This document shows positions 43,046 through 52,011 of a stretch of DNA of 64,000 nt, one piece after another (positions within the stretch are counted from its first letter, which is position 1; every line of letters begins with the position of its first letter). The stretch is from Larkinella humicola. Lineage in GTDB: Bacteria > Bacteroidota > Bacteroidia > Cytophagales > Spirosomataceae. The DNA is taken from positions 1,823,791 to 1,887,790 of the forward strand of contig NZ_VTWS01000001.1 of the NCBI RefSeq assembly GCF_008727875.1, given 5' to 3'. The notes under the pieces were generated by a model, which had not been told where the DNA came from, did no database searches, and saw only the letters and a program-made list of their open reading frames with translations. Position numbers and translations under genes: made by a program.

Positions 43046-46000
43046 CTATTTATTCGCTTTCAACACTTTTCGAAAGGTCCGCTCGGTGCCCTGTTTGATT
43101 TCGAGAATGTACATCCCCACCGGCAGGGTCGACACGTTGATTTCGCGCGAATAACCGCCCGACGATTTCACCCCATTCACCTGCTTGTGCAGGGTTCCCA
43201 TGCTGCCGCTGAACACGTTGATTTCGACGGGTCCGGCGTTTTCATTGGCCACATCGACTGTAACAACATCAACGGACGGATTGGGATATACCCGAACCGA
43301 TTGGTTCAGCGACTGGTCTGTCAATTCTGCCGAACCCAGCCGGGCCGTTGCGGTGGTCGACGTGGCTGACGTCACCACCTGATCGGAAGCAATCACAAAA
43401 ATCGGGGTTTCCGTCACGGTTAACGTCACCTTGCCGGCAACCGTTGGAATCGTCTGAACGTCAGCCGTGTCCCGTCCCATTTTGGGCGTGTAGACTTTGG
43501 CGTGAACCGCCGTTCCCAAATTCAATGTATACGACGCCGTCCGGCCCACTTCATCCGGCACCACCAGCACGTAGGCCGATTTGCCTTGGTATTCATACCG
43601 GTCGACAATCGGATTGGTGCTGATTGTCTGTTTGTAGGTATACTCCCCCAACAGCTTGTTGGCCTGGAAAATAAAGTCAGCAGCCGGTTTGCGCGTAAAG
43701 TCCTGGTTAATCAGACCGGAGGAACCAAACTGCGTTGGATTCAGGAAGTTATCATCATACATCTGGTAGAAGAAAACCCGCTCCACCCCCGACCGGGCGT
43801 AGAACAACGCCGTCCGCAAAATCCAGTCGGCCTGGGTCTGGTATTCGTTTTTGTCGCCGATCGGAATGGCTTTCAGCGGACTGCCCTGGTTGGCGTCATA
43901 CCCCGTTTCGGTGACCCAAACCGGCATATCATACGCGTACTTGTGAGCCGCTTCCACAAATTTCTGTACGACACTCACCGCCGAAGAAATCTCGGGAGCC
44001 GCGCCCCGCGAGGAGGTCCCGCTTTGTGACGAATTGGAATTGTCGGGATACAAATGGTAGTTGATCACATCCCAGCACAGGTTGACGGTACCATCGGGTT
44101 TGTAGCCCCGGTATTGCTTGCACCAGTCGATCATGCCCAGCAGGTAGTCGGGTCCGGCATAGGCCGAAGCCATCCCGCCAATCACCACTTTCACGTTCGG
44201 ATCGGCGTTTTTGACCCCAACGCCCGGTCCCATGGTGTTTTTGTGACCATCGTAGAAAGCCGACAGGTTGGCTGCATATTCGCGGGCGGTCTGGTACCCT
44301 TTGCGGCCTTTCCACCATTTGTCGCGTTCGTTGTCGCACTCGATGTACTTGATCAATCCCAACCCGATTTTCACCGTATTGACAGGATCGCCGGTCCAGC
44401 GCGGAGTGCTGTTCACACTGACCAGTGCCGGATTTACATTCGGGTTGGAGCCATACCGGGCCATGTACTGAAACGCGACTTTGGCCTGATCGATGTACGA
44501 AGCCGGGTTGGTGAAATCACTCCCGAAGCGCAGCGGCACATTTTCCGAATCCCGCTGATCTTCCGGATACGTCGCCAGCATCCAGCCCGGCAGGGTTTTC
44601 AGACAGGCCAGCACCTCGATGCCTTCGGCTTTGCAGCGTTCATAAATGGCGTCGTAATTCCAGCCTCCGCTGTGGGTCGGGTTGTAGGTAAACTTGCCTT
44701 CGTTGGCTTCCAGTTTCTCCCAATCCATGTAATGCCGAATGCCCCGGAAGGTTTTGACGGCTTTCATTTTCGTCTCGTCGATGATGTCCGGGTTGCGTCC
44801 ATCTTCAAAATCCCACTCGAAAGCGTTGGCACCGAACATACTTTTCAACTGAATGGACTTCTGCGGAATCGGTGTTACCGGAACCGTGGTCGGCGTATAG
44901 CTGCCATACAATTCCATTTCGGTCGGATAGCCCCACCACGCATTCAGTACCAGATACCGGGCATTGCTGATGGGCACATCCAGCCTGAATTTGGCGTCAC
45001 CGGTCGTTGGCCGGGTCGGATACGGCCCCACCCAACCGTTGTATTCCTGCCCCGTAAAGGTCGCAATCGGGATGATCTGCCACTGATCGGTAATGACCGA
45101 CAGCGTCATCGGATTATCGGTCATCATGCCGGAGCCATCAAAAAACTTGATGCTTTCGATGGTCATAGTTTCTCCGGGTTGCAGCGGATAATAGGCATCG
45201 AAGTTGCTGAGGACCTTGCCATACCCCGTGTTGACATCCACGTTCGTCACGCCATCGAACAACCCTTCCAGGCCATTATTGACGTTGTTGAGCTGGTACC
45301 AGCGCTTGGCCTCAATCGGAATTTTAACGGCGGTGGAAGAGGTTGGGGGCGTCGTTGGAGCAGGCTGAACCACGAGCGTTCTCGTCACGTTGCTGGCCGC
45401 AATGAAGTTCGCATTGCCGGTTTGAGAAGCCGTAATCGTTGCCGTCCCCGCGCCGGTCACGGTCGCTTTCCAGGAACCGGTTGAATTGGAAACGGAAACC
45501 ACCGCCGAATTGGACGAAGCGAAGGTAATGGCGGTTTCGGTGTTGTTGCTGCTGGCCGTTAGATTGAACGGCGCGTCGCCGACGGTTTTGTCCGACAAAG
45601 CAGCAAAGGTAATCACCGACGGCACCGCCACGGGTGCGGTTGTCTGCACATCGACCCAATTAAAATTCCAGTCGCCCTTCACGGCGTAAATGCGTAAAAT
45701 CTGGTTTCCGGCGGGCAAAGTAGCCGTGCCGCTCACCGTCGAAAAACTTTGCCAGCCGCCGGTATACGGGATGTCTACCGTGGTCAATACCGTTCCCGCA
45801 GCGGTTCTCACTTCAATTTTGCCATCACCATATTGTTTCGCAACGCGGAAATGAAAGGCGTATGGGCCGGCCGACGCCACGTTGACGTTGTAGTCCAGCC
45901 AGTCGTTGTCGTCGATGCGACCTACATTCAGCCCACCACCCGCGTCCGATGTCGTTTCGGTTTGAATACCACTCATGCCGGAAAACGTTTCCGCTTCAAT

Positions 46001-46867
46001 TTTGCCGGGTACCGGTAGTGCGCCCTCGACCTGAAACCAGTTAAAATTCCAGTTGCCCGCCACCGCTTTCAACCGTAGAATCTGCTCTCCCGCGTTCAGA
46101 TAAGCCGTTGTCGAAATGGTTTGCCAGGCCTGCAAGCCCCCGGTTTGCGGAACGCTGAGCGTCGTCAACACCGTGCCATTGAAGGTCTTCAGTTCAATTT
46201 GCCCGTTCCCCCATCCGTTGGCAATCCGGAATTTAAGGGTGTATACCCCGGCGGATGCCACCTTGACGTGGTAGTCCATCCAATCGTTGTCATCGATCCA
46301 GCCAACATTCTGGCCACCGCCCGCATCCGCCGTATTTTCGGTTTGAATACCGTTCATTCCCGCAAAGCTCTCGGCTTCCACCCGGCCCGGAACGGGCGTA
46401 AAAGCGGATAAGGCCGTGATGGGCCGACCAAACGCTTTGATCTTTTGCGGAATGTTGTTGCTGTATTTATGAATCACAATGGCGTCGGCAAAAACCGCCT
46501 GAGCCAGTGGCATGTCGATCCAGGTCATGTAGGTGGGTCCTTCAAACGTACCAAGCAGAATTTTCTCGGTGCCGTTCACGGCATAAATCGACGCCGGTTT
46601 GTCGGAAAACACCCCTTCCGCGTCGAAAAAAGACAGTCGGCTGATGAGGGCTTTCTTTTCCAGTTTCAGCGTCACATCCACCCACTTGAAGTTATTCGTC
46701 CAGGCCTGAGCCACCAAACTGTCGGTGTTGTCGTTTAACCAGGGTGAATAATCCTGGCCCGTTTCTTCACTCGGCGTCACGGACACAAACCGGATGCGTT
46801 CTTCCGTCTGCGCAAAAAGTACAATTGATGTGATGAAACAGAGAAGCGTCAGTACAGTTTTTTTCAT
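43046..46867 (-). CDS. T9SS-secreted multidomain enzyme: tandem CBM6 plus clan GH-A catalytic domain
   Basis: A 1273-residue protein with a signal peptide (MKKTVLTLLCFITSIVLFAQ). Order: N-terminal beta domain (25-150); two CBM6-like modules (about 158-283 and 285-412) with near-repeated EAESFAGMNGIQTE / EAETFSGMSGIQTE and DDNDW; an immunoglobulin-like MBG-type domain (420-505); a second beta domain (515-660); a TIM-barrel domain (670-1090) with acid/base-type ECDNERDKW and nucleophile-type WVTETGYD; and a T9SS type A sorting domain (about 1195-1273). It resembles GH39-like enzymes of clan GH-A but the specificity is unknown. It may trim or degrade the EPS. Confidence 0.87.
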   Translation of the reverse strand: MKKTVLTLLCFITSIVLFAQTEERIRFVSVTPSEETGQDYSPWLNDNTDSLVAQAWTNNFKWVDVTLKLEKKALISRLSFFDAEGVFSDKPASIYAVNGTEKILLGTFEGPTYMTWIDMPLAQAVFADAIVIHKYSNNIPQKIKAFGRPITALSAFTPVPGRVEAESFAGMNGIQTENTADAGGGQNVGWIDDNDWMDYHVKVASAGVYTLKFRIANGWGNGQIELKTFNGTVLTTLSVPQTGGLQAWQTISTTAYLNAGEQILRLKAVAGNWNFNWFQVEGALPVPGKIEAETFSGMSGIQTETTSDAGGGLNVGRIDDNDWLDYNVNVASAGPYAFHFRVAKQYGDGKIEVRTAAGTVLTTVDIPYTGGWQSFSTVSGTATLPAGNQILRIYAVKGDWNFNWVDVQTTAPVAVPSVITFAALSDKTVGDAPFNLTASSNNTETAITFASSNSAVVSVSNSTGSWKATVTGAGTATITASQTGNANFIAASNVTRTLVVQPAPTTPPTSSTAVKIPIEAKRWYQLNNVNNGLEGLFDGVTNVDVNTGYGKVLSNFDAYYPLQPGETMTIESIKFFDGSGMMTDNPMTLSVITDQWQIIPIATFTGQEYNGWVGPYPTRPTTGDAKFRLDVPISNARYLVLNAWWGYPTEMELYGSYTPTTVPVTPIPQKSIQLKSMFGANAFEWDFEDGRNPDIIDETKMKAVKTFRGIRHYMDWEKLEANEGKFTYNPTHSGGWNYDAIYERCKAEGIEVLACLKTLPGWMLATYPEDQRDSENVPLRFGSDFTNPASYIDQAKVAFQYMARYGSNPNVNPALVSVNSTPRWTGDPVNTVKIGLGLIKYIECDNERDKWWKGRKGYQTAREYAANLSAFYDGHKNTMGPGVGVKNADPNVKVVIGGMASAYAGPDYLLGMIDWCKQYRGYKPDGTVNLCWDVINYHLYPDNSNSSQSGTSSRGAAPEISSAVSVVQKFVEAAHKYAYDMPVWVTETGYDANQGSPLKAIPIGDKNEYQTQADWILRTALFYARSGVERVFFYQMYDDNFLNPTQFGSSGLINQDFTRKPAADFIFQANKLLGEYTYKQTISTNPIVDRYEYQGKSAYVLVVPDEVGRTASYTLNLGTAVHAKVYTPKMGRDTADVQTIPTVAGKVTLTVTETPIFVIASDQVVTSATSTTATARLGSAELTDQSLNQSVRVYPNPSVDVVTVDVANENAGPVEINVFSGSMGTLHKQVNGVKSSGGYSREINVSTLPVGMYILEIKQGTERTFRKVLKANK

Positions 46868-47021
46868 AGTTACTTGCTGAAATGGATGTGTTATGAACTA
46901 TAAAGTTTGACAGAATGGAAGTGGATTAAGAACAGAAAAATTACTACTTAATCTAACACTTTCAATCAAATATACCTCAGAATCAGCATTATAGTTCAAT
47001 GATTTTTATCATGAAAAGAGC

Positions 47022-47053
47022 TTGCACGATTATCAGACATGAAAATATTTTTG
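47022..47053 (+). promoter_or_regulatory. Consensus promoter (TTG-N21-TATTTTTG) facing an ORF-less region
   Basis: TTG at 47022-47024, spacer 47025-47045 and TATTTTTG at 47046-47053 fit the Bacteroidota -33/-7 pattern. The minus-strand EPS motif (47030-47040) sits in the spacer, where a bound factor would block it. Confidence 0.5.
47030..47040 (-). promoter_or_regulatory. EPS-locus motif, copy D (ATGTCTGATAA)
   Basis: Shares TGTCTGATAA with the other copies, on the minus strand, 163 bases upstream of the CBM6/GH-A gene start, the same distance as copy E from its gene. It lies inside a plus-strand promoter spacer. Confidence 0.4.
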
Positions 47054-47427
47054 CAAATTTTAAGTAGTTGATTTAAATACCAAGAACAGTATCGCTTTAG
47101 ATTCTAAAAATAAAATCACAGAAATGGGAAATTATTTTTGCAAATTCTTTCAACTATTTTCTACATTTTTCAGATTTTTTTGGGTGCTCAAAAAATACGC
47201 GGACCGGATACCCGTACCAGAGGAGAATTGAAAAAAGGGAAGAGGAAGCTTCAGGCTTTTTTTCTGGAGACTAAAGACCCGTTCGAAGGATACCGAACGG
47301 GTTACTCAACACGAACCGAAAGGTAAGTAATAATGCGCAGTCAGTGTCGCCTGAATGATGGCGATTAAACGATCTACTTAAAAGAACAATTGAGGTAAAA
47401 AGCGTCGTATTGGAATTTTTATACTTT

Positions 47428-47461
47428 AAAAAGCCGGTAATCGGATCGTGATTACCGGCTT
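47428..47461 (-). terminator. Terminator after the GT2 gene at 47505
   Basis: A perfect 12-bp stem (47431-47442 with 47450-47461, arm AAGCCGGTAATC) with a 7-base loop; on the minus strand a T run follows. It lies 44 bases after the GT2 stop. It could also stop transcripts from the plus-strand promoter at 47022. Confidence 0.75.
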
Positions 47462-47504
47462 TCATTGCTGAGACTATGCCTAATTGACGAACAATATTTG
47501 TAAG

Positions 47505-48716
47505 CTACAACCCGTAGGTACGCTCGACTTCACCGGCGCGTCGAACCTTCTCCCATGTGCCCGATTGGTTACCTTTTAAATACCGAACTAAACCAGCCAG
47601 CGCACAGACATTCATGAAGGTGAAGTAAAACGGAACGAAGAGTAGTTTCCAGCGTAAATTCTTCTTTTCCAGTCGATATCCAACCCAGGCAGCCGCATAG
47701 AAAATACATTGAAGTATGAACAAAACCGTCCAGCCATACTGGCCCGACGGCGCAATCCCCAGCTCCCGAATAGCCAGCCAGGCGTTGGCCAGAAAAATCA
47801 GGGGCAAACACAGGGGCGCCACGGCCCAGCGCATCGCCCGGTGCGACACATACTCGAACGTCAGCCAGCCATAGCGAAAAATATTCAGCAGGTAGGTCAG
47901 CCGGACAATGGACTGAAAACCACCGGCCGCAATCCGGACTTTTCGTTTCTGCTCATCCACAATCGAAAACGACGGGCGTTCCATTGCGTAGGCATCCGGC
48001 TCGTAGGCAACGCGGTATCCCTGACCGGCAATACGGAGCGAAATGATGAAATCATCCAGAATGGTGTCGGTTTCAACCGGCTCATACAAGGCCGTCCGTA
48101 CCGAAAACAACTCACCGGCCGCACCGACGATGGTGTGCAAATCGGAGTCCAGGCGTTTCAGGAACGATTCGTATTTCCAGTAAAGTCCTTCGCCCGAACC
48201 GGCCGCGGACTCGCTGTCGTTGGTCAGAATCCGCTTTTCACCGGCCACCGCTCCCACCTTCGGGTCCCGAAAATGGCGGACCAGATTCTGTACGGCTTCC
48301 GGGTTCAGAATGGTGTTGGCGTCCGTAAAAATGGCCAGTGGGGTTTTCACCTGCAGCATGGCGCGGTTCATGGCGGCCACCTTGCCCCGGCGTTCCGTGC
48401 CTTCCATGATCGCTATCCGGTTGCCGTATTTCGAGCGCAGGAAGTCCGCCGAACCATCGGTTGATCCTTCCGTAACGAACAGAAAATGAAGCTTATCGGC
48501 GGGATAGTGCTGCGCAAAGGAGTTCGCCACCTTGTCGGGCAAACACGACAGTTCGTTGTAGGCCGGGACGATCAGCGTAACATCGGGCGCAAAAACCGCA
48601 TCGGTTTTCAAGGCGGGCCGACGCCCCCGGATTTTCACCAAAAGCCACACCAGCATACCGTATCCGACGTACGTATACACCACGAGTCCTGCGCAGACAA
48701 CCAGAAAAATTTCCAT
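47505..48716 (-). CDS. Family 2 glycosyltransferase, membrane-bound
   Basis: A 403-residue protein with an N-terminal helix (2-24), a GT-A domain (VTLIVPAYNELSCLPDKVAN; FTDANTILNP with the DxN-type metal motif; ETDTILDDFIISLRI) and three or four C-terminal membrane helices (about 290-375). The usual QxxRW is replaced by a KRKVRIAAGG segment. It is last in the minus-strand operon of transferase genes, 9 bases after the preceding GT2 gene. Sugar donor unknown. Confidence 0.9.
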   Translation of the reverse strand: MEIFLVVCAGLVVYTYVGYGMLVWLLVKIRGRRPALKTDAVFAPDVTLIVPAYNELSCLPDKVANSFAQHYPADKLHFLFVTEGSTDGSADFLRSKYGNRIAIMEGTERRGKVAAMNRAMLQVKTPLAIFTDANTILNPEAVQNLVRHFRDPKVGAVAGEKRILTNDSESAAGSGEGLYWKYESFLKRLDSDLHTIVGAAGELFSVRTALYEPVETDTILDDFIISLRIAGQGYRVAYEPDAYAMERPSFSIVDEQKRKVRIAAGGFQSIVRLTYLLNIFRYGWLTFEYVSHRAMRWAVAPLCLPLIFLANAWLAIRELGIAPSGQYGWTVLFILQCIFYAAAWVGYRLEKKNLRWKLLFVPFYFTFMNVCALAGLVRYLKGNQSGTWEKVRRAGEVERTYGL

Positions 48717-48725
48717 AGTGATTTG

Positions 48726-49679
48726 TTAAGTAGTCGCCACCACGCGCGGCAGAACGTCTTTGGCCGGTTGGTGGATTTTGTTGCTGAAGTGCCAGAGAAC
48801 CGCGTTTTTCAGCGCGATAAGGTAGTTTTTCTGCCGCTTGATGGCGTAGAGAAAAGCCGCTTTGGTCAGGGCAAAGCTGAAATAGTAGATGCAGAAAAAA
48901 AACAGAGGAAAACCGCTTACGTTTCTGCGCATGAACAACAGCCGGTTTCGCGTATGATAATACACTTTTATTGGGTTGGTTTTTCCCACGCTAATCGACT
49001 CTTTGTGGTAAATCAGGGCCGAAGCCTGGTAGTAGATCTGAAAACCGGCCCGCTGAATCTGCATCGACCAATCCAGTTCTTCGTAATACAGAAAGAACGA
49101 TTCGTCCATTGCGCCCCCCTCCTCCACGGCCCGGCGGCTCACCATCATGGCGGCTCCGTGGGCAAAAGCCGTTGGCCCGGACTGGTCGTGTTGCCCGCGG
49201 TCGGTTTCGCCCAGCCCAATCGACCAGGTGCGGCCGGTATAGCGGTTTAGCGGATAATACCCCGCGTACTGAATGATTGTCGGATGGTCGTAAAACCGGA
49301 TTTTGGGGCAGGTAATGCCAATCGTCGGGTCGGTTTCGAAGGGTGCCAGCAACTGATCGAGCAAGTCCGGCGTCACTTCCGTGTCGTTGTTGAGGAAAAA
49401 GAAATAATCGCCCTTGGCGTGTTGCATTCCGAGGTTGTTACCACCCGAAAAACCGAGGTTTTCGGGGCTGACCACGACCTTCACGTTCGGGTAATTCCCC
49501 TGCCGGATGCGTTCAGTAGGGTCTTCAGCGGACGCATTGTCCACCACAATGATCTCAAAGCGGGGGTATTTCAACCGCCGGGTCGACTCCAACAGTTCGC
49601 AGGTCACCACGGCCTGGTTGTAATTGATCGTAATCAGCGAAATCAGTGGCACGCTGGCTACACGTTCTCCTTTTGCCAT
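48726..49679 (-). CDS. Family 2 glycosyltransferase (rhamnosyltransferase-like)
   Basis: A 317-residue protein with ISLITINYNQAVVTCELLES, EIIVVDNASAEDPTE, VSPENLGFSGGNNLGM, FFFLNNDTEVTPDLL and FFLYYEELDWSMQIQRAGF, as in rhamnosyl- and other GT2 transferases of O-antigen loci. A C-terminal hydrophobic patch (VSGFPLFFFCIYYFSFALT) may anchor it to the membrane. Its start overlaps the end of the sugar transferase gene by 22 bases, so translation is probably coupled. Confidence 0.92.
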   Translation of the reverse strand: MAKGERVASVPLISLITINYNQAVVTCELLESTRRLKYPRFEIIVVDNASAEDPTERIRQGNYPNVKVVVSPENLGFSGGNNLGMQHAKGDYFFFLNNDTEVTPDLLDQLLAPFETDPTIGITCPKIRFYDHPTIIQYAGYYPLNRYTGRTWSIGLGETDRGQHDQSGPTAFAHGAAMMVSRRAVEEGGAMDESFFLYYEELDWSMQIQRAGFQIYYQASALIYHKESISVGKTNPIKVYYHTRNRLLFMRRNVSGFPLFFFCIYYFSFALTKAAFLYAIKRQKNYLIALKNAVLWHFSNKIHQPAKDVLPRVVATT

Positions 49680-50827
49680 ACCGCCTTCAGGGTTCGTATC
49701 ACAATCATCAGGTCCGTTTTGAACGAGTATTTTTTGGCGTAAAGCACATCGAGCTGGATGCGTTCCTGGTCCGAAACAGCCGCTCCTCCGCGTTTGGTCA
49801 CCTGCCAGAGTCCCGTTAGGCCAGCCGGGGCCGCAAACCGCCGGGCATAGCCCGCAGCCGTTAGTTTCTCGGCTTCGTAGGGCGGCAGCGGCCGGTTGCC
49901 AACAAACGACATATCCCCCCGGAGAATGTTGTAAAACTGCGGCAGTTCGTCAATGCTCGTGTTGCGCAGCACCTTGCCGAGCCGTGTCACGCGGGGGTCT
50001 TCCTTAAACTTCGAAAACATGGCCTTGGCTTTTTCAGCGCGGAAATGGACTTTTTCGCAAACCTGTTTATCGTCCAGAAAAAGCGGTTGCTGGCACCCGG
50101 TTCCGGCCAGTTGGCAGGTGTCGCAGAGCTGATCCGTTGCCTCCTCCACTTTCGCGACGTTGTACATGTTTTTGGACGCCATGCTCGCCAGCATCTGGTC
50201 GGCATCCGTGCGCATGGTCCGGAATTTGTACATATTGAACACCTTGTATCCCATACCAACCCGCTTCGAACCGTAGAAAATAGGCCCTTTGGAGTCGAGT
50301 TTCACCAGGATGGCAACCACCAGCAGCAGGGGAGAAATCATCAAAAGCAGGAAAAACGACAGAACGATGTCAAAAATCCGTTTTCCGATTGGCATCCGAA
50401 CCTGAACGGGCTTGTGAGCATTTCCGCCGGTTTCGGCATACTGTTTTTTCCGAACCAGGTACGATAACCGGGTCTGGAAAGCCGCTTCGGAATAGCCATA
50501 ATGATAGACATCGATGACGCGGCCCCGAAACGGTTCGACCGTCAGGTCAATGGGAGAATCGCCCGTGAGCAGAATGGTGGACAGCTTTCCGGAACGCGGA
50601 TTGGCCCGAATGGCATTCAGGAACGAGGTGCTGTTCAGCCGGTCGTTGAAAACCACCAGGTCGATGCCGGGTTCGGCTTCCAGACAGAAAAGAGCCTGCT
50701 CCAGGCTGGTCACTACCGTAATGGATGCCGTTTCACCAAACGCCTGGCTAAAATCAGCGGCCATCTGAGGGTCATCTTCAACGTATAAAACCCGAAACGT
50801 TGTTCCGTTCGCTAAAACCGTCAGCAT
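49658..50827 (-). CDS. Initiating sugar transferase (WcaJ/bacterial sugar transferase type) with N-terminal pseudo-receiver domain
   Basis: A 389-residue fusion. Residues 10-128 resemble a response-regulator receiver: acidic residues (VEDD, 17-19) are kept, but the phosphoacceptor position is N61 (LVVFND) and the conserved Lys is lost (HYGYSEAAF). Residues 145-389 are the phosphoglycosyl transferase: KRIFDIVLSFFLLLMISPLLL membrane hairpin, KRVGMGYKVFNMYKFRTMRTDAD, and DPRVTRLGKVLRNTSIDELPQ with MSFVGNRPLPPYEAEKL. Between them is a Cys-rich insert, C235, C238, C245 and C257. It loads the first sugar-phosphate onto undecaprenyl phosphate. The gene follows the response regulator gene by 23 bases. 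Confidence 0.9.
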   Translation of the reverse strand: MLTVLANGTTFRVLYVEDDPQMAADFSQAFGETASITVVTSLEQALFCLEAEPGIDLVVFNDRLNSTSFLNAIRANPRSGKLSTILLTGDSPIDLTVEPFRGRVIDVYHYGYSEAAFQTRLSYLVRKKQYAETGGNAHKPVQVRMPIGKRIFDIVLSFFLLLMISPLLLVVAILVKLDSKGPIFYGSKRVGMGYKVFNMYKFRTMRTDADQMLASMASKNMYNVAKVEEATDQLCDTCQLAGTGCQQPLFLDDKQVCEKVHFRAEKAKAMFSKFKEDPRVTRLGKVLRNTSIDELPQFYNILRGDMSFVGNRPLPPYEAEKLTAAGYARRFAAPAGLTGLWQVTKRGGAAVSDQERIQLDVLYAKKYSFKTDLMIVIRTLKAVWQKENV

Positions 50828-50850
50828 ACAAATGGAAGGCTAGAAAAGAA

Positions 50851-51273
50851 TCAGAAAGTCGGTTTGTTTCCAGACGTGGAGGTCGGCTGCGGACTGCCCC
50901 TTCGACGCATGATCGCGTTGATCTTTGCCTTGACTTCCAGCGGGTTAAAAGGTTTGATCATGTAGTCATCGGCCCCCTGCTCCAGACAGGCTATTTTGGT
51001 CGCACTATCGGTGAAGGTCGACAACACGATGATAGGCACCTGCGTCAGCAACGAACTGGCCCGAATGGTCCGGATCAGATCCTGCCCGCTCAAATACGGC
51101 ATCTGCAAGTCAGTGATGATAATGTCGACCGGGTTGCCCGCTTCCAGCCAGTCCATCGCTTCAATCCCATTGTTCAGCGTCGTGACCTCAAACTCCGCTT
51201 TCAATGTATGGCGAAGTACTTTACGAATGTACATATCGTCCTCTACAACAAGAACATGGTATTGGTTTTCCAT
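50851..51273 (-). CDS. CheY-like single-domain response regulator
   Basis: A 140-residue receiver with all key residues: acidic E11-D12-D13, phosphoacceptor D55 (IIITDLQMP), switch S85 and K107 (YMIKPFNPLEVKAKI). A short basic and Ser/Thr-rich tail follows and there is no output domain. Placed between the HPt/hybrid kinase genes and the sugar transferase gene on one strand, it is the likely receiver of the phosphorelay and first gene of the transferase operon. The TTGTCTGATAA motif is 163 bases upstream. Confidence 0.92.
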   Translation of the reverse strand: MENQYHVLVVEDDMYIRKVLRHTLKAEFEVTTLNNGIEAMDWLEAGNPVDIIITDLQMPYLSGQDLIRTIRASSLLTQVPIIVLSTFTDSATKIACLEQGADDYMIKPFNPLEVKAKINAIMRRRGSPQPTSTSGNKPTF

Positions 51274-51587
51274 AAATCGTCTACTAATCGTAACTGCACA
51301 CTAGAATAAGTCTGCAACAGGTAGTTATTCAAATTTAACAAATTTAACCATTAAAAGCATCAGTACTCATCACCGTATACTAACAATACGAAGTAGTAAC
51401 AAAAACCATACTACAAATAAAAACTCAGTTAAATTTTGTCTGATAAATAAGTGCCTGGTCGAAGAGAAATTGCCCTGTTTTGAAAGAATAGACTAAATTT
51501 AATCGAAATTTAATAGTACCTAGTCTGAGTATCTGCATATCAACCAGATCCATAACGGCATATGAACAGGTCGTTCTATTATCCTTC
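51274..51587. other. 314-base A/T-rich intergenic region with EPS motif
   Basis: Contains EPS motif copy E (51436-51446) and A/T-rich sequence (51320-51430) that should contain the promoter for the response regulator-sugar transferase operon; no exact TAnnTTTG box on the minus strand. No ORF, RNA or repeat recognised. Confidence 0.5.
51436..51446 (+). promoter_or_regulatory. EPS-locus motif TTGTCTGATAA, copy E
   Basis: TTGTCTGATAA in TTTTGTCTGATAAATAA, 163 bases upstream of the response regulator start on the opposite strand. Flanks resemble copies A and C (TTTGTCTGATAAWT shared). Confidence 0.5.
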
Positions 51588-51962
51588 TTATTTTGTCAAT
51601 TGCTGCAATTCGGTTTTCAATACCGGTTGCATATGTTCCAGATTTTCGATGAAGTTACGATAGGCATTTTGGATCATTTCATAATGCGGGTTTTCCTTTG
51701 TCAGCCGTTCTATAGCCTCCAATTGTTGTTCCAGACCGGTGAGTCCTACCATGCCCAGCCAGGGCCGCAACTGGTGGGTCATTGCGGTGACACCCGTCCA
51801 CTCCTGCTTTTCAATCAGGTTTTCCAACACCTGAAAAGCCGGAACGACCTCATCCAGAAACATTTCGATCGATGAAATCAGGGTTTCAGTATCGTCTTCA
51901 TATAGTTGCAACAGACGGGCGCGGTCCAGTTGCTCAATACCCTTGTCGGCGGAATGGGTCAT
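51588..51962 (-). CDS. HPt-domain phosphotransfer protein
   Basis: A 124-residue all-helical protein from the ATG at 51962 (MTHSADKGIEQLDRARL); a longer frame from 52040 would overlap the hybrid kinase gene by 29 bases. The phosphorylatable His is in MTHQLRPWLGMVGLTGL (H63), matching the HPt pattern AHxLKGxxxxxG with Arg for Lys. HPt proteins pass phosphate between receiver domains. It follows the hybrid kinase gene and precedes the CheY-like gene across a 314-base gap, giving a kinase-receiver-HPt-regulator relay. Confidence 0.87.
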   Translation of the reverse strand: MTHSADKGIEQLDRARLLQLYEDDTETLISSIEMFLDEVVPAFQVLENLIEKQEWTGVTAMTHQLRPWLGMVGLTGLEQQLEAIERLTKENPHYEMIQNAYRNFIENLEHMQPVLKTELQQLTK

Positions 51963-52011
51963 GTCTACCAAAATAGGATGCGTTACGGTGGGTCCGGTTT
52001 TCCGGTATTTG

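Larger units (their letters stand above)
46868..47504. other. 637-base intergenic region with promoter elements and hairpins but no gene
   Basis: A/T-rich at its left side. It contains one TGTCTGATAA motif on the minus strand, a consensus plus-strand promoter (TTG at 47022-47024, 21 bases, TATTTTTG at 47046-47053), a second TATTTTTG at 47133-47140, a hairpin at 47278-47301 and a terminator at 47428-47461. No coding frame is convincing. Possible home of a small RNA. Confidence 0.5.

Noticed and set aside
44054..45484. 476-codon plus-strand frame opposite the CBM6/GH-A enzyme
   Set aside because: Antisense shadow of a strongly supported multidomain gene; no recognisable domain or start context.
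47138..47326. 62-codon frame in the intergenic region near 47.2 kb
   Set aside because: Starts on TTG within the TATTTTTG box, so it could not be translated from that promoter; the region is better explained as non-coding.
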